NCBI GenBank assembly: GCA_946800325.1
Contig: OX326960.1
Coordinates: 57,806,855 to 57,870,854 of the forward strand
Source of the DNA: Luzula sylvatica
Lineage: Eukaryota > Streptophyta > Magnoliopsida > Poales > Juncaceae
DNA: 64,000 nucleotides
Direction: 5' to 3'
Shown: positions 1-11,620 of the stretch, one piece after another
Numbering within the stretch: position 1 is the stretch's first letter
Layout: each line of letters starts with the position of its first letter
Position numbers and translations under genes: made by a program
The notes under the pieces: generated by a model
Seen by the model: the letters and a program-made list of their open reading frames with translations, nothing else
Database searches by the model: none
Told to the model about the DNA's origin: nothing

Positions 1-2530
1 ATATTGTGCTGGAAAATATAATTTTTTGTTTGATTGTTTAGAAAATTACAAAATTTTATTATTATAAAAATATCAGCAATTATAAAGTAATTATATAATA
101 TTAATAAAATGACCATACAATATTTATTATATTCATATACTTAATATAACATAATATTATTATATTATAAGAATATATATATAATATTAAATTGTATCCA
201 CATAATATGATAATATTATCTATAATAATATATAGAATATAGTTACTATGTATAATATTAATTATATATTATTATAATAATATATAATATAATATTAATT
301 ATATGAAAATTATAATAGTATTGAATTTTATCCATATAATTTTATTATTTATAATAATATTTAACATATTATATTAATTATATAGATATAACATAATTAT
401 TATGTACTATAATAGTTATTATATTATTATAATAATATATAATATTATATTAATTATATAGATTCAATAAATATAATATAATTATTTTTTGATTACAATC
501 TTTTGTTCTGCCGTATATATTAATAATATTACAATATAATTAGTATATATCATTATTATAATAATATATATAATATTATATTAGTTCTAATAAAATTATT
601 ATATTATATAATTATTAATAATATAATTCAAGTATTATTATTTTATTGTTATAATATAATTACTATATATTATAGTTATTATTATAATATTATTACAATA
701 TTTTTTATATTATTGTAATTAATATTATTAATTTATTGTCGATAATTTAATAGTAATTATTATTCTACAATATGGTATTGTTATTATATGAAATCATATA
801 ATAATAATTATTATATTAGTTATGAGAATTATTATTCTGAATCATATAATATTATTATTATTTTTATGTATAACTCGTTTTTTCTTTTCCTTCAGTCTGA
901 CACTCTCCAAATTGTTGAAATTATAATTTGAAGAATTGACGTGAAGAAGGAAATCCTAGAAAAATATAATTTCACTATATTCTCCGGTTCTGTCGATTTT
1001 GATGTATCAATTTGTAAAATTAATTTTAGACCAATCGAAATTCAATTCAATTTTTGTTGACTAATACATTTATGTGTTTTTCTATTAATTTTGTATATCA
1101 TTAATTATATCATTTATATTTAGGTGTGTATTTAATATTTTAAATTTTCAAAAAAATAGACTTTTTTATATTCGAGGTTTCGACACATTGTCAAACCTCC
1201 TTAAAAAAAAAAATAGACTTTTATTGTTCCAACTTCGCATCATAATTCAGTCAAGCCGCAAATTTCATTATTTCAGTAAAATTTTAAGACTCAAATTGAG
1301 TTTAATCGAATCTCTTCCTTAGCTAAACATTGTTTACAAATGTATTTCAAGAATGATCTTATAAGAAACTTGAGATATGTATTGACAAAACATTTCTCTA
1401 AGAAAATCTATGTATACAAACATCAATTCATGTCACAAATGTTATATTGGTCGACTCACAGTGATTAAAAAATGTACTTTTTTGTAGCCTTTTATAATAT
1501 TATTGAAAAAATTGCAATAATATTTTTTCAAAAATATATTATATTGTTGTTGTTTAACATCATATTAAAAAAATTTAGAAATTTGCAAAAAATTCTTTTT
1601 AAAAATATTCTATGAAAAAATATTTTAAAACAATTCTAAAAATTTGCATGTTAAAACTTGCTGCAAACATATTCATTTTATATATACGCAACAATATTAA
1701 ATTGAATGAACTCAAATAAACAAGGAAACACATATATGAATTAAATATTATGATAATAACAATTTGTATGTCAATGATAAAATTCTTATAATACAGCTCA
1801 ATTAACTTAAATTATTACAATTTAATTCCAATTATTTACACCATGTATTGTGTTTGGTGCATTGGTAATCTTCTATGGTTTCCAAGCTAACCACCCCAGT
1901 TCGAAGCGTCTAAATAACATATTTATCCTTTTTAAATTATTAATATCATACTAACCCTTACTAAACACAATTTACTATCGAATTTATCCTCGATCACAAA
2001 TTAAAAAATATTAATACACTTGTAATTTGTATGAATAAAGTACTAAATAAAACCAGAGTACCAAGGGTTTACAATTGGATATATATATCATGAATGTGAT
2101 CCCTTGATTATATTTCACAAATAACCAAGATATCTCGAACTCTGTACATTATATTTTACAAATGAGATGCCACTAGACATCTAGTTCTTTGGATTGGCAA
2201 ATGTCTATCTCGTCGAAGACCCGAGTTCAAGCACGGGCAACAAATAGGGGGTAATTCAGATATAATATGTAATGGATACGAATAATGCGTACTTGCGAAA
2301 AAGAAATACAAACGAATAAGATTGAACTCACATTTAACCACATCATACTAACTATTACCCACTAATTAGACTCAAACAAAACACACTTCTAAATAGCAAT
2401 TCTAGACACTTAATTTTAAACCCTAATTAATTATCACCATATACTTCCAAAACGATATCCCGACGAACCATTCACATCTCCGTTAATTTCCACAAAAAAA
2501 CTAATCTTTAAATAAGGAACTCTAAATAAT
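1..2530. other. AT-rich gene-free stretch
   Basis: Positions 1-880 are almost pure A and T and consist of short palindromic words such as ATAATATTATTAT, with no believable coding frame. From 900 to 2530 the sequence is ordinary AT-rich intergenic DNA. Two places, near 1850-1910 and 2160-2250, have weak resemblance to tRNA-type box A/box B promoters (GTTCGAA-like and GTTCAAG-like words), which could be old SINE remnants, but no ends or target duplications can be drawn. The last few hundred bases lie downstream of the minus-strand FDM-like gene and would hold its 3' UTR. Confidence 0.6.
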
Positions 2531-5032
2531 CTACTTTTTGCCTTTAGAAGGTTTCCACTGGCGAAAAATATACTGCACGACTTCCCTGGTAGTAGCTTTG
2601 CGGCTCAGCTTCGTGTGCCAGAATTCACTAACCACGTACCGTCCACTCGGATTGTATTCATTCAATTCTTTCAGTCCGGTCACGACAACATTGTATATTT
2701 CCTCGCCGTACATTTGTCTCACCTCCATTAATTTCTCGTCCTCCTCTCTTATGACTTCCTGGTATATCACAACAAATTAAATTATTTTAGTGGGCTTTTT
2801 AGTAATTTGGGTCAAAACAAAACAAAACAAACAAACATAATGCACTTAACCTTTTCCTCGCCATCGACAATGATAACTTTGAATGGGTGCCACTCAGGTT
2901 TTTGAATCTCATCCTGCAACTTGGTGCAAGCCTGTACCGCTTCAATATCAGCATCGCTTCTAGATCGGTATTTTTGCATAAAAACCTTTTGAAAAGCCTT
3001 AACATCCAGCTCCCCCATCCTCTTTATCGTGATAAGCGCACGTGGACCCCCCATCATGCTACTCATCTCCTGTTTTATAAACATCAAAATAAAAAAGTTT
3101 GGTTTAATTTTGGTTCAAAAAGTGTATTTTGGAGGGTAGTTCTATCATACACCTTTTAAAAGGGTATTTTGGCATAAAATCTATTTTTTATGGATAATTT
3201 TTATTTAATGAGCAATGCAGATTTCCTATTTAGCCGACCATTCATTGATAAATACACTTATTACCTTAAATACTCATTAATCGATAATTACTCCAAATAC
3301 ACTTGGAAATGGATGTATCATAAGAAAAAAAAAGGTGTTTTGGAGATTTCACAAAGTACCTTAATCATGTACTTTCTAGTTTCTTGGAGCTGATCATTTG
3401 TTTCTCTTTCCTTCATCACTAACATATTTCGCTTTTTCTCCATTTCTACTTCTTCTTTTTCTTTCTCCTTCAATTTTTCTTTTAGACTCTCTAACGTCTC
3501 CATGAATGCCGAGTCGTCATTTCCTCCGGCTCCTCCCATGTGTTTCATTACTCTTATCTGGCCTTTGAGTTTCTCCATCTCCAGTTCAAGTTGCTGCTTG
3601 GCATCCAGTTCTTTTTCTAACTGGAGGATCTTGTTCAATGCCTCTGCCTTTTCTCTCTGCAATTAAAATACAATTTAACATAGAATCACAGAAAAAAGAG
3701 TTTGAAAGTAAAACTCACCTGTTGGTCTTCAACAAGAGTCAGCATCTTTTGTTGTTCAATTTCAGCTTGTCTAACTAACTCTATCTGAAAATATTTGAAA
3801 CACAATTGAGCACTCATTCAGAAATTTGATAAGATTTTAAGCAAATATAAGTGTATTTTTATACCTTTTTCTGCTCGGTTTCTTGTTCGTGATTTCTTTT
3901 ATGAGAGTCCATTATGTCGATGAGCTTATCCCTCGCCTCGAGTTCTTTTATCATTAACTCCATTTGTGCACTCAAACTTTGTTTCTCAACTATGCACTGC
4001 CTTATATACTCCCCGTACTGATCTTCCATATTTTTCATATCTAACATCCAAAAAGAAAGTCGAATATTATATAATATAAAAAAAAACACAAAAAATATAG
4101 ATGAAAATATTACTTTCATTGAAAGAATGAGTCATGATTTCCTTATCCTCGGCAATTTTCTGCATGGACAATTCAGCGATATTATACTTGCACTCCATAT
4201 CATGCAACTTATCATTCTTCTCTTCAATCTGCACCATTATATCGGCAAGTTTCGTACCGACCTCACTTTTTCTCTCATTCATGACATCGTCAATGGATTT
4301 CAACACCCCGCTTTGCTTTAAGTGATCTGACACGGGTCCCGACCCGTTATAATCCTCCTCCATTGCAACCCACCCACAAATCTCCCTCTCTCTCCTCTCT
4401 TTCTCTTTCATCAATTTATACCCCTTTCTCCCTCTCCCTTTAGAATTAAAGTATTTCTCGAAAGACATTGCATTATTAAAACCGTTCCATTCGGTTCCAA
4501 ATTCCACCATGCATTTACCGAGATGCCCTTTTTCATCCTTCAAAGGGTAGAATTCCAAGGGTTTAAACGAATAGAGAATTTCCCTCACTTGGTCTTCATT
4601 CTTTCCCTCGTACTTGCCGTTTTGATACTCTATGGGCACATTTACTAAAATGCCCCTCCATGGGTACACATACTTCTCTTCTTCGGTTTTTTGAGGAGGA
4701 GGAGGAACCACTTGTGCAACTTGAAGCTGTAAATTAGGGTTTACTAAGTCGTTCTTCAAGTACTTAGCTACGGCTTGGTGTTGAGATCTGATTATGGGTT
4801 TATGTTTGTGAGATGCGGCGATTCCAGTTGCGTGTTGAAGGAGGTCTTTGAAAGGGTAACTCTGTTTCTTTTTACCGGGGCAAAATGGACATCTGTACTT
4901 GCCACGTTTTTTTACTCTGTAGTGTTTGGACTTGAGTTTCGAGTAAATGGTTTCGGAGTAGTCTTTGATTTCAGACTCGCTTATGTCGGAGTCTTCTTCT
5001 TGAGAATGGGATTCGTCCGAACTGTGCGCCAT
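2531..5032 (-). CDS. FDM: IDN2/FDM-like XS-XH domain protein
   Basis: Plant factor of RNA-directed DNA methylation, a family that binds double-stranded RNA and acts as dimers in the nucleus beside AGO4/DRM2. Six coding exons fit GT-AG sites and phase: 5032-4114, 4040-3865, 3784-3719, 3656-3360, 3069-2851 and 2758-2531, giving 634 aa, the size expected of FDM1/IDN2. Domains: zf-XS about residues 46-90 (YRCPFCPG, then HATG..SHKHKP), XS about 120-232 (YPWRGILVN), long coiled coil about 245-490, and XH about 495-634 (IKRMGELD). The start at 5032 (MAHSS) is chosen because the upstream Met belongs to sequence just after a likely 5'-UTR splice acceptor (AG at 5043-5044). A likely 5'-UTR donor is CTG|GTAAG at 5501-5500, so the UTR intron holds a GA microsatellite. 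Intron 4 contains a MITE. Which family member it is (IDN2 or FDM1-5) cannot be settled by eye. Confidence 0.93.
3135..3334. mobile_element. MULE-type MITE, copy 1, in FDM intron 4
   Basis: About 200 bp with inverted ends beginning GGTAGTTCTATCATACACC and ending in GGATGTATCATAAG plus an A run. It is flanked by GTATTTTGGAG (3124-3134) and GTGTTTTGGAG (3335-3345), an 11-bp duplication with one difference. Length of duplication points to a Mutator-like mobiliser. The same family is found at about 14810-15067 and 61680-61909. It lies wholly inside an intron, so it should not alter the protein. Confidence 0.75.
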
Positions 5033-5427
5033 TGTTATAAACCTAACAATATTCATCCATTAACAAGATATGATTTCAGACTTAGCAATATTAAAATCAA
5101 ATTTTGATTCATGAAATTCAAAACGGAGAAGGCACTGATGGCTTTTGCAAAAAAAGGTGAAATTGAAAAAGATTGCTTAGATTTGTTCATGAAATGATTT
5201 GTAGAAAGAAAGATTGCTTCGATAATGTCAAACATACTGCAACTTTCATAGTCACCCCTTTATGAACGAACCAAAATTGATTCGATTTGGTGAATGAGAT
5301 AAATTTAGATTTCAGAAAATAACCAGACCGGAGCAATTTTACTCCAAATTTCAATTTATTTTGTACATAATCACTGAAATGGAAGAGATGACAAGTAACG
5401 AGTAACCAAACATCTAAATTTTTCGAA

Positions 5428-5448
5428 ATGAAAGCAAAAAATATGATT

Positions 5449-5500
<52 letters not shown>
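5428..5500. repeat. (GA)n microsatellite in 5'-UTR intron of FDM-like gene
   Basis: An interrupted GA tract at about 5449-5496 that reads as CT repeats on the gene's strand, directly after the proposed UTR splice donor. The short open frame across it is repeat-encoded and is not a gene. Confidence 0.8.
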
Positions 5501-5501
<1 letters not shown>

Positions 5502-5582
5502 CAGAGACAGAGCGGGAACTCGAAGAGAGAGAGAAGGGGCCAGGAGAAGAGGAAGCGTCTGCAACTGCAAGCAACCTTTTCA

Positions 5583-6138
5583 CTGTATCGTCTTAAATGC
5601 AGGTCGCCCCACTACCTCTTTCAAATTTTGTTTGAACCCGGTTTAAATTTCAAATTTAGACCAATACATTGTAGATAGCTTGCATGATATTCGATTATTT
5701 GAGAAAAACAAAAGGTGGGATCACCATAGAACAAGTTCGTTCAGATTATTGAAGACTTGCCACTTATGGGCATGCTACAAATTGGACAAGCGGCGTCGTC
5801 AGACTTGAGAAAGCGATAGGTGACTGAGATATATCGATGGTATGTATAAATTAATGTCAGAATAGTTGCCAAGTTATTCCTCTCGGTTGATTTTATGTAG
5901 GATTTTATTTTTTTAAGAGATATTTTTGAATATTTGTAATTAATTAGATTTATTCTTGTTTTGTCAATGAAAATAGATTTTCTATTTTAACATTATATTA
6001 ATTATAAATTGAAAAAAATAAAAAAAATACTCAAAATATCTTTCTAAATTTGAATAAGAATAAAAAAAAGATCATATTATAGATTCATCCTATTTTCTAT
6101 CCTTCTTTATCTTGATAATAAATAATATTGATTTTGAT

Positions 6139-6141
<3 letters not shown>
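5583..6141. other. Intergenic stretch, no gene seen
   Basis: Lies between the promoter side of the FDM-like gene and the large inverted repeat. It should contain the FDM promoter; no clear TATA box or conserved element was identified. The sequence becomes steadily more AT-rich to the right. Confidence 0.5.

Positions 6142-6176
<35 letters not shown>
6142..6176. repeat. (TA)n tract flanking the left end of the palindrome
   Basis: About 35 nt of alternating T and A directly before the element terminus GAGGGCACC. A similar TA run of about 25 nt follows the right end at 14785-14809, and a shorter one sits at 10391-10398 before the internal terminus. Insertion into TA repeats hides any target-site duplication. 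Confidence 0.9.
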
Positions 6177-6179
<3 letters not shown>

Positions 6180-6420
6180 GGCACCTATTTAGCTTGTACA
6201 AGCAAACTTCATTTTTTGCTTGTAAGTTTTAAATCGTTAGATCTGCTTCAAGATCCGTGTGATTTAACTTTGAAACGACCCATCTTCTTCTTCCTTCCTC
6301 CGTTTCATTCTCCGTCTGCTCTTCTCGTTCCCAAATTGAAGCCTCCGTAATACCAAGTCCCTCTCACAGAATTTGAAGGTTTGTTCCCTCAGAGAAATGA
6401 AGAAGGTTCTCTCCATTCCT
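6177..6420 (+). repeat. Outer terminal inverted repeat, left (TIR-A)
   Basis: Begins GAGGGCACCTATTTAGC and includes CTTGTACAAGC, a short perfect palindrome. Its exact reverse complement ends the element at 14784, and a diverged copy starts at 10399. Similarity to the 10399 copy runs for about 240 bp with scattered substitutions and small indels, so the two termini have had time to diverge while the two arms have not. Confidence 0.85.
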
Positions 6421-7047
6421 CCCTCACACAATATCTCGCCTCAAAAGACCTCACAGAGACAAGTTTTTTGGTTCGTTTATCTCGAGTCGATTCACTTTAG
6501 TTAATTTTCGAGCTTTTTCTTAATTTCTTTGGTGTAGGTTTCTTATGTCTCGATTTTTTTTTTTTGAAGGAACTTATGTCTCGATTTTTGCCAGTTGGAT
6601 ATTTGTTGTTAATTTTTGGGCTATTCGGGACCAATTATAAGAAGAAAGGATGGATGCGTGACTTTTGTCAGATCAATGCCGGTCTTCTTAGTTTATTGAG
6701 ATAAGTTCAACAGCATAGTTCCTCGTGCTACTCAAGGTTCAGGTTCAATCTTCAGATAATTTGTCATCAGGATCCACGATTTAGATACCAGTTTTCAAGA
6801 ATCAAAGGATGAAATTGCAGAAGTGTCAATTGATGTGTATGATTGTGCATAACTAATGGTTTTCAGGACATGGATCCGTAACATACTGCAAATTATATAT
6901 AATCCCGTTATTTTGCCACTTCTTGTTGCATAGATCAATGCAGGAGGTATATTATTTCTCTCTTGATTTTTAATTGAGGATAAATTGAGTTCAAAATTGC
7001 TTATTTTGGTCTCATGGGGTCTGATTTGAGTCTGAATCTTACTAATA

Positions 7048-8411
7048 CTAGGAGAATACTCGCGCTACGCGGCGTTCTAATATAATTATATATTTGTATG
7101 ATAATATTAATAACATATTAAAACAAAGCTATTTGAATTCATTTATCTATGATTATTCATATGTTTTACAATTATTTTACATTACGATAACAAAAAATCT
7201 CATTTTTGTAATCAAATTATAATATCAATTTAGTGTCATTATATAATAATATATAATACAATTTTACGAAAAAAGTAACAACAAATATTATATCATCGTT
7301 CACAATATTTCATACAATATCAAATATTAAAATAATGAATCATACAATATATGTAGTAAGACATTATTAATTATATATAGTGATATTTTTTATTGATTCA
7401 AATATCATGGAAAATATAAAATAATATAAAACATAATAGGGGAAGTAATTTAATATCAAAATTTAATTTATAATAAACATAAATCCAAATTATTTTATAG
7501 CATATGATTTTTTTATTTTACATTTTGTAAAATAACAATACAATTTGATAGGTCTTTATAAGTTCAAAAAGTTATTTATATGGATAATTTTTTTTTAATT
7601 CTATTGTTTTTAAACAAAATTTCTTTGTTTAAAAACACAATAATCTACTTAGTATTATATGAGATTCTTATTGTTATAATTTTCTAAAAATAAATAATAA
7701 TATTTTAAAATTCTATTATGCAAATAAAATTCTTAAAAATATATCATGTACGTGTATTTTTTGCATTGTATTTTCTTACGTAATATCTTTACAAATTGAA
7801 ATTATGAAAAATGATATGTAAGAACTATGTTAATATGGATGTCGAAATAAAGAGAAAAATAAAATGAATATATTTGATGGGTTTATAAAATTAAATTTCC
7901 AAAATAATACTAATATATTTTGTATTTTTTATAATATTACATATGAAATTATTAGTATTTCATATATAAACCTTTCATATTCCATTGCATTCACATTTGA
8001 TCATATAATCTTATGTGAAATGTTAAATAATTGATTAGACTTGGTTTAATATGATTATAACCAATAATAATATGCCACATCATTAATGTATGATGATGTG
8101 GCTTTCTAAGAATGCTTAAAACATGGTGTAAAATAATAACACATAAATGACTACACAAAATATGATCTTCAAAAAATCTAACAAAAAATTAATGATTGAG
8201 ATTAAACCACATCAATACATCTAATGGTTCAAATTAATACTTAAAAATAATAATACAAAATGCATGTCTTAAATTATCAAATATCATATTAATGGATATG
8301 ATGAAGCCACATCACACAATCTAATGGTTAATAATCAAGATAAGAATGATGATGTGGCTTCATGAGGAGGCTCAAAGATAGGTGCAAAATAAGGGGGTGG
8401 GTTAATTGAGA
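7048..8411 (-). mobile_element. Non-autonomous Helitron in left arm
   Basis: Exact mirror of the copy at 12550-13913. On the minus strand it starts TCTCAATTAACCC after an A and ends with a GC-rich hairpin (CGCCGCGTAGCGCG), then AGTATTCTCCTAG before a T, which is the Helitron signature (A|TC...CTAG|T with a subterminal hairpin). It is 1364 bp with no helicase or Rep coding, and has internal GATGTGGC-type inverted words near its 5' end. Confidence 0.8.
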
Positions 8412-9428
8412 TGATTAGTACTAATTGAGTCTACAATTTGAGGAATTTAGGTTGATTGGCTCTAATTAATTGAAGGTTAAAACAAATGATTTGGGGGTGA
8501 CTAATTCGAATCTAAGTACGTATAACTAAATGTTTCTTGAATGAGTGTTTGTTTGGGTCTGATTGTACATTGAAGTTAAAATTTGGGTATACTACATCTT
8601 GTATTATTCTGTACTTTTATATATTTTTTTGCAGATAAATGGTCTTCATTTGTTTTTGTATGATGTGTTAGGTGCATGAATGAATCACGTTGGGAGGACA
8701 TGGCAGGAAAAATATTAATTCACTTGGTTATACTAGAATTGGTGATGATAAACAAGAAGATGGTATGATAGAACTCGGGTGATTAAGTATGCAAAGAGTG
8801 ATTCCAGAATATTTGTGAGTTAGGAGGGAATTATGTTACAGATTCTTCAAGTATCATTGCGAGTCTCTTTGATCGACATAATTAGATTCGAATTAGTTAG
8901 GAGGGAATCAAGTTACACATATTTTAGTATCAATGAAAAATAATTGTTATAATTTTATCGATACCACTTAATTGTATTGTACCTTATCAATAATTGAATT
9001 TTGTTTATTATTGTTCAATTTTTATAGGACTTTTCGACTTTAATTGGTACCGTATAACTTTAAGAAAATCAATATGATTTATACATAATCTCTAACATAT
9101 ACAAGTTTAAAATCGCAAAGTAAGTCCTATACAATATAAAAGTGCAAATAAGTGCCCTAAATCCAAAACTACAAATAAGTTTAAATTAAACCATACAATT
9201 CCAGAATATAATTGAAATGTTCCAAAACATGCAAAATTATTACTTAGTATGTCAGGACTTGGCTGCAAAAAATTATAAATACAAGGGTTTAATCACAAAT
9301 AATTTAAAATATTTTCTTATGTTATTAGTTACATGCATTTCAAAAGAGATACTTCCTCCTTCGAAATCACGCCTGAAAATAAAATCATTGCATCATCGCC
9401 TGAAAATAAAATCATTCAAGCCCGGGTC

Positions 9429-9996
9429 CTCTAAACCTTCCATTATCGACTCGATTAATGAGTCCACATACATTATCGCATCACGACCTATTTTATTGAC
9501 CTAAAAATAATATATATATATAAACATAAAAATTAAATTTAAATTCTTAAACATTTAAAATACTTTTTGTAATATCTTCTTAAGGACAATTGGAGAAGCG
9601 CATTCAGGGGAACTACTCGCTACACCGAGCCAAGCACGACAGTATTGAGGCCTTCCTTCAACCCCAAACATTGTGTTTCAAAATACCTATTTAAAAAGAG
9701 TATATTATAAACAAAAACAGTATACTATGTAGTAATCAATATTTATTTAGAGCTGTGAGATGTTGATGAAAAAAGTAGAGTTTCTCGAGGCTTGTGTGCT
9801 TCGATAATTGCGTCTCCAGTTCATCTAGACATATAGTTGATTAATCAAATTAATTATTTCACCTTGACCATATATATGCAGAATTTCCTTCTGAAATCAA
9901 ACTTCTTTCCCAGTAGAAACTGACTTTTTCCAAATTCCTAATATTTACGGACAATCTAGACAACGTCACAATAATCAAACACGATGATAGTCTTAA
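9429..9996 (-). pseudogene. NAP1: NAP1-like gene fragment, left-arm copy
   Basis: Mirror image of the fragment at 10965-11532 and identical wherever I compared it. Exon-like pieces are about 9996-9863, 9831-9749, 9686-9571 and 9500-9429. See the right-arm copy for the residue matches. Lying on the opposite strand to its twin, it would base-pair with it in a read-through transcript. Confidence 0.75.
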
Positions 9997-10375
9997 TCGG
10001 CAATTGAAGCAAATTGAGCATGTACTGAGCACAATTAAGCTCAATTCAGATAAAAATAACCCAATTATTTTACTTTATCAACAATCAAGACAAAATCATT
10101 CACAAATAGAGAGGGGGGATAACTCACGGAACAAGAAAACCAGGTAACAAAACTGAGAAATAGAAAGAAAAAGCTCAAGAATTAACTAAAAGTGAATTGA
10201 CTCAAGGTAAACAAACCTAAAAACTTGTCCAATGCAAGAATGAAATGAATAGAAAACTTAGTGTTACGGAGACTTCAATTCCTCTGGGAACAAACCTTCA
10301 TTTACGGAGAGAACCTTCTTCATTTCTCTGAGGGAACAAACCTTCAAATTATGCGAGACGGAGAGTAGAGAGGGA

Positions 10376-10585
10376 ACAAACCTTCAAATATATATATAGA
10401 GGTCACCTATCTAGCTTGTACAAGCAAACCCCGCTTGTTGCTTGTAAGTTTTCTATCGTTAGATCAGCTTCAAGATCCGTGCGATTTAACTGTGAAACGA
10501 CCCATCTTCTCTTCCCTCCTCCGTTTCATGCTCCGTCTGCTTCTCTTCGCGTTCCCAAATTGAAGCCTCCGTACGTAACACCAAG
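10376..10585. other. Spacer (loop) between the two arms
   Basis: The 210-bp unpaired centre. It opens with ACAAACCTTCAAAT, a word also present at about 10336-10349 inside the left arm, followed by a short TA tract and then the internal terminus from 10399. The repeated word at the breakpoint looks like a microhomology jump that joined the inverted copy to its partner. Confidence 0.8.
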
Positions 10586-10655
10586 TCCCTCTCTACTCTC
10601 CGTCTCGCATAATTTGAAGGTTTGTTCCCTCAGAGAAATGAAGAAGGTTCTCTCC
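10399..10655 (+). repeat. Internal terminal repeat (TIR-B)
   Basis: Starts GAGGTCACCTATCTAGC and runs parallel to the left terminus at 6177, with shared blocks CTTGTACAAGCAAAC, AAGATCCGTG, AACGACCCATCTTC and TTCCCAAATTGAAGCCTCCG. Its inner part is also paired, inverted, at 10261-10375. Together with the inverted terminus ending at 14784 it bounds a complete element. Confidence 0.8.
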
Positions 10656-10964
10656 GTAAATGAAGGTTTGTTCCCAGAGGAATTGAAGTCTCCGTAACAC
10701 TAAGTTTTCTATTCATTTCATTCTTGCATTGGACAAGTTTTTAGGTTTGTTTACCTTGAGTCAATTCACTTTTAGTTAATTCTTGAGCTTTTTCTTTCTA
10801 TTTCTCAGTTTTGTTACCTGGTTTTCTTGTTCCGTGAGTTATCCCCCCTCTCTATTTGTGAATGATTTTGTCTTGATTGTTGATAAAGTAAAATAATTGG
10901 GTTATTTTTATCTGAATTGAGCTTAATTGTGCTCAGTACATGCTCAATTTGCTTCAATTGCCGA

Positions 10965-11532
10965 TTAAGACTATCATCGTGTTTGATTATTGTGACGTTG
11001 TCTAGATTGTCCGTAAATATTAGGAATTTGGAAAAAGTCAGTTTCTACTGGGAAAGAAGTTTGATTTCAGAAGGAAATTCTGCATATATATGGTCAAGGT
11101 GAAATAATTAATTTGATTAATCAACTATATGTCTAGATGAACTGGAGACGCAATTATCGAAGCACACAAGCCTCGAGAAACTCTACTTTTTTCATCAACA
11201 TCTCACAGCTCTAAATAAATATTGATTACTACATAGTATACTGTTTTTGTTTATAATATACTCTTTTTAAATAGGTATTTTGAAACACAATGTTTGGGGT
11301 TGAAGGAAGGCCTCAATACTGTCGTGCTTGGCTCGGTGTAGCGAGTAGTTCCCCTGAATGCGCTTCTCCAATTGTCCTTAAGAAGATATTACAAAAAGTA
11401 TTTTAAATGTTTAAGAATTTAAATTTAATTTTTATGTTTATATATATATATTATTTTTAGGTCAATAAAATAGGTCGTGATGCGATAATGTATGTGGACT
11501 CATTAATCGAGTCGATAATGGAAGGTTTAGAG
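10965..11532 (+). pseudogene. NAP1: NAP1-like (SCAR/WAVE complex) gene fragment, right arm
   Basis: Four exon-like blocks with intron sequence between them resemble successive parts of plant NAP1/GNARLED, the Nck-associated subunit of the SCAR/WAVE actin regulator. They are about 10965-11098 (SVNIRNLEKV ... SEGNSAYIWSR, donor AAG|GTGAAA), 11130-11212 (LDELETQLSKHTSLEKLYF, then HQHLTAL), 11275-11390 (NTMFGVEGRPQYCRAWLGVA, then SSSPECAS) and 11461-11532 (IGRDAIMYVDSLIESIMEGL). I base the family call on remembered NAP1 sequence (VDELESQLSKHGSLKKLYF, SLIESIMGGLEG). The fragment is broken: a TGA at 11281-11283 stands where NAP1 has Arg (VFRNTMFG), the exon-2 acceptor is poor, and similarity stops after SIMEGLE. 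Retained introns mean capture from genomic DNA, not from mRNA. It cannot make a working protein. Confidence 0.75.
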
Positions 11533-11620
11533 GACCCGGGCTTGAATGATTTTATTTTCAGGCGATGATGCAATGATTTTATTTTCAGGCGTGATTTCGA
11601 AGGAGGAAGTATCTCTTTTG
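11457..11620 (+). repeat. Short direct duplication after NAP1 exon block
   Basis: The word AATGATTTTATTTTCAGGCG occurs twice, about 11544-11563 and 11572-11591, directly after the last NAP1-like block; the left arm mirrors it at about 9370-9417. It marks the junction where NAP1 similarity ends. Confidence 0.75.

Noticed and set aside
2160..2260. Possible tRNA-derived SINE (CCCGAGTTCAAGCACGGG)
   Set aside because: Box B is weak, box A is not convincing, and no tail or target duplication was seen.
5428..5646. 72-codon plus-strand frame rich in Glu-Arg
   Set aside because: It is encoded by the GA microsatellite in the 5'-UTR intron of the FDM-like gene.
9217..9504. 95-codon frame present twice in mirror image (also 11744-11457)
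   Set aside because: It runs antisense to the last NAP1-like block and is repeated only because the arms are identical. The sense strand explains the coding-like signal.
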